Below the pieces are notes generated by a model. That model saw nothing but the letters and a program-made list of their open reading frames with translations. It was not told the DNA's origin and did no database searches. The position numbers were made by a program, and so were the translations under genes. Of a DNA stretch of 5,460 nucleotides, positions 3,896-5,460 are shown piece after piece; positions within the stretch are counted from its first letter, which is position 1, and the number at the start of each line of letters is the position of its first letter. Source of the DNA: an uncultured Pseudomonadota bacterium. Its GTDB lineage: Bacteria > Bdellovibrionota_B > Oligoflexia > Oligoflexales > CAILAO01. The stretch lies in the NCBI GenBank assembly GCA_903832105.1, contig CAILAO010000859.1, positions 1-5,460 on the forward strand, in the 5' to 3' direction.

Positions 3896-5460
3896 ATGAA
3901 AACGAGGAGCAGGACAGTAAAATTTGCACTGAAAACGTTTCTCATTTTATTCACGTTTTTATTTTCATCAGGGGCATTTGGGGTTCCCTATGAGCTTTAT
4001 TATAGCGGCCGTTTGACAACGTTAGCAGGCGCTCCGATTGAGGGGCCGATCAATGTCGAAATTAAATTTTTCCGTAGTGAGTCTGGAGCTGACGAGGTTG
4101 CTGTCACTGTGCCAGCATTCACCAACGTCTCGCTTGATGAAGGGACTTTTGCTCTCAGTATTCAGCTTACACCTGCTCAATTTCATACGGTGTTTCCTGA
4201 TTCTTCATCTTCTCCCACGTACATTCAGCTTAAAGACGCGACCCATGATCAAGTCTATCCGAGACAGGTATATACAGTCGTTCCATACGCCCTCAAGGTA
4301 CCGATTGATAATTCCACGTTAGGTTATAATTCCGATGGAAAACTAACGATTTCAAATCTTGGCGGCGATGTGACGGGAACAGTTGGAAGTACGATTGTTA
4401 CGAAGATTCAAGGAAACTCAGTTTCAAACTCGTCTCCAAGTACTGGCGATATTTTGAAATGGAACGGTTCGTCTTGGGCTCCCGGAACCGCAGGAGGAGT
4501 TGGGACGGTTACAAGCGTCGCATCTGGAACTGGCCTTACAGGCGGAACGATCACCGGATCAGGAACGATCTCCGTGGCTGCCGGCGGCATTGGCACAACG
4601 CAGCTTGCTGATACTGCCGTCACAACTGCCAAGATTACCGATGCCAATGTGACTTCGGCAAAAATTGCTTCCGGCATAGATGCGGTGAAGATCGGCGGCG
4701 GCACGATTGACAATACGGAATTCAGCTACCTTAACGGCGTGACAAGCGCAATCCAAACTCAAATTGATGGCAAGGCTGCGTCATCGCATACGCAAGCCGC
4801 AACAACAATAGGCGGCGGCACGATTGACAACACGGAATTTGGTTATCTTGACGGCGTGACATCAGCCATACAAACGCAACTTAGTGGGAAGCAAGCTTCC
4901 ATAACCCCGACCTCTGACATTACGGCAGGGAGCCTCACGTCAGCCAAACAAAACGCTATTAATGTTTCTCCCTTTAATACAGCGGCTGGAAATACCGGTG
5001 AATTAAGATTTAACGAACTTGCGGCCAACGGCACGAATTACATCGGCTTCAAAGCCCCGGACGTCCTCGCTGCCGATAAGATCTGGACGCTTCCAAGCGC
5101 TGATGGAACCAGCGGTCAGGTATTAAAAACAAACGGATCGGGAGTGCTCTCGTGGGTCGATCAGACATCGACTGCTCCAGTCACAAGCGTCAACACGTTA
5201 ACAGGCGCTGTCACTCTTACAACAACCAATATCTCTGAAGGCACGAACCTTTATTATACAGATGCAAGAGCAAAAGCTGCTGCCGTTGGCGACGTGATCA
5301 CGGATGCCGTCACGGATAAAGCTCCAAGTCAAAACGCAGTGTTTGATGCCCTCGCCCTCAAATCAGCAACATCGCATAATCACTCTGGCGTCTATGAACC
5401 AGCGGGTCTTTCTGCGGATGTCGTGACAAATGCCAAGATGGCAGATAACTCTGTTGGATC
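3896..5460 (+). CDS. large secreted modular fibre/adhesin-like protein, 3' end outside window
   Basis: 521 residues are visible and the frame is open to the window edge. Residues 1-29 are a signal peptide (basic start, hydrophobic core, cut after AFG29). Residues 30-135 form a compact N-terminal domain starting 'VPYELYYSGRL', with 'GAPIEGPI' and ending 'PRQVYTVVPYALK', a pattern known at the start of many secreted tail-fibre-like proteins. Then come mosaic modules: 'GDILKWNGSSWAPG' (184-197), Gly/Thr/Ser-rich 'GTVTSVASGTGLTGGTITG' (203-221), decapeptides (235-264), two copies of a 28-residue unit (266-293, 305-332), 'GELRFNELAANGTNYIGFKAP' region (368-388), 'IWTLPSADGTSGQVL' (396-410), and 'TNLYYTDARAKAAA' (450-463). 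Composition is low in Cys and rich in Thr, Ser, Ala and Gly, as in trimeric beta-fibres. It probably acts at the cell surface as an adhesive or structural fibre; the target is unknown. The C-terminus, where a trimerising or S74-type chaperone domain might sit, is not visible. Confidence 0.85.
   Translation, partial: MKTRSRTVKFALKTFLILFTFLFSSGAFGVPYELYYSGRLTTLAGAPIEGPINVEIKFFRSESGADEVAVTVPAFTNVSLDEGTFALSIQLTPAQFHTVFPDSSSSPTYIQLKDATHDQVYPRQVYTVVPYALKVPIDNSTLGYNSDGKLTISNLGGDVTGTVGSTIVTKIQGNSVSNSSPSTGDILKWNGSSWAPGTAGGVGTVTSVASGTGLTGGTITGSGTISVAAGGIGTTQLADTAVTTAKITDANVTSAKIASGIDAVKIGGGTIDNTEFSYLNGVTSAIQTQIDGKAASSHTQAATTIGGGTIDNTEFGYLDGVTSAIQTQLSGKQASITPTSDITAGSLTSAKQNAINVSPFNTAAGNTGELRFNELAANGTNYIGFKAPDVLAADKIWTLPSADGTSGQVLKTNGSGVLSWVDQTSTAPVTSVNTLTGAVTLTTTNISEGTNLYYTDARAKAAAVGDVITDAVTDKAPSQNAVFDALALKSATSHNHSGVYEPAGLSADVVTNAKMADNSVG
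4598..4687 (+). repeat. decapeptide-coding repeats in the large fibre gene
   Basis: Three consecutive 10-residue units, 'TQLADTAVTT', 'AKITDANVTS' and 'AKIASGIDAV' (residues 235-264). They match the units of the small upstream protein and a further 'TNAKMADNSV' at residues 511-520. Such short-period units usually build an elongated fibre shaft, which is an inference here. Confidence 0.7.
4691..4774 (+). repeat. 28-residue fibre repeat, copy 1
   Basis: Encodes residues 266-293, starting 'IGGGTIDNTEFSYLNG' and ending 'IQTQIDGK'. 24 of 28 residues equal copy 2, and 67 of 84 bases by my count. The copy-to-copy period is 117 bases (39 residues), with an 11-residue spacer 'AASSHTQAATT'. Confidence 0.85.
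4808..4891 (+). repeat. 28-residue fibre repeat, copy 2
   Basis: Encodes residues 305-332, starting 'IGGGTIDNTEFGYLDG' and ending 'IQTQLSGK'. Most base differences from copy 1 are in third codon positions, so the protein sequence seems to be maintained. Confidence 0.85.

Noticed and set aside
4038..4322. Plus-strand open frame of 94 codons
   Set aside because: Overlaps the N-terminal domain of the fibre gene in another frame; the fibre frame has signal peptide, ribosome binding site and family motifs.
4408..4713. Minus-strand open frame of 101 codons rich in Pro, Val and Ala
   Set aside because: It is antisense to the fibre gene, whose Gly/Thr/Ser/Ala-rich codons produce Pro/Val/Ala-rich open antisense frames; no motif or ribosome binding site.
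4598..4891. Repeats in the fibre gene as a CRISPR array or non-coding repeat
   Set aside because: The repeats are in frame, diverge mainly at silent positions, and differ in length from CRISPR units.

Overview
The window holds four recognisable genes and one decayed insertion sequence. It comes from a bacterial chromosome of intermediate GC. No rRNA, tRNA, CRISPR array or prophage module is visible. The double-membrane lifestyle is inferred from secreted fibre-like proteins with signal peptides. The fibre modules (an N-terminal 'Y.GRL...G.P..GP' domain, 'G..LKWNG..W' units, 'AKIxDxxVTT' decapeptides, 'ELRF.ELAANGTNYIGFKAP' and 'TNLYYTDARAKAA' units) are of the type I associate with the large secreted tail-fibre-like adhesins of Bdellovibrio-like predatory bacteria (Bdellovibrionota). 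That lineage is a tentative inference from memory of these families; no marker gene is present to settle it.

Layout. Positions 3-1265 (+) carry the 3' part of a MATE-family multidrug/cation antiporter whose start lies before the window. It converges on a soluble GAF-HisKA-HATPase sensor histidine kinase at 1319-2521 (-), with 53 bases between the two stop codons. Immediately upstream of the kinase start lies a wrecked ISL3-family transposase (about 2576-3230, +). Its N-terminal zinc-finger part and C-terminal part are recognisable, but the catalytic centre is deleted and there are stops and a frameshift. An AT-rich spacer (3231-3517) with a possible promoter follows.

The right third is a fibre locus. 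A small secreted protein (3518-3865, +) begins like a fibre protein, with a signal peptide and 'PYSLTYSGRL'. It then goes directly into decapeptide repeats and a Cys-bounded 'G..LK..G..W' motif. Thirty bases after its stop starts a large secreted fibre/adhesin gene (3896 to beyond 5460, +), of which 521 residues are visible and which has no stop in the window.

How they fit together. The small and large fibre genes share strand, signal-peptide style, N-terminal motif and repeat type, and are closely spaced. They are probably co-transcribed and related by duplication plus internal deletion. The kinase and transporter show no obvious functional link to them. The kinase lacks a partner response regulator here, and its promoter region appears to have been invaded by the insertion sequence. 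The most interesting part is the mini-fibre/large-fibre pair, a candidate surface-adhesion locus with modular, repeat-built proteins.
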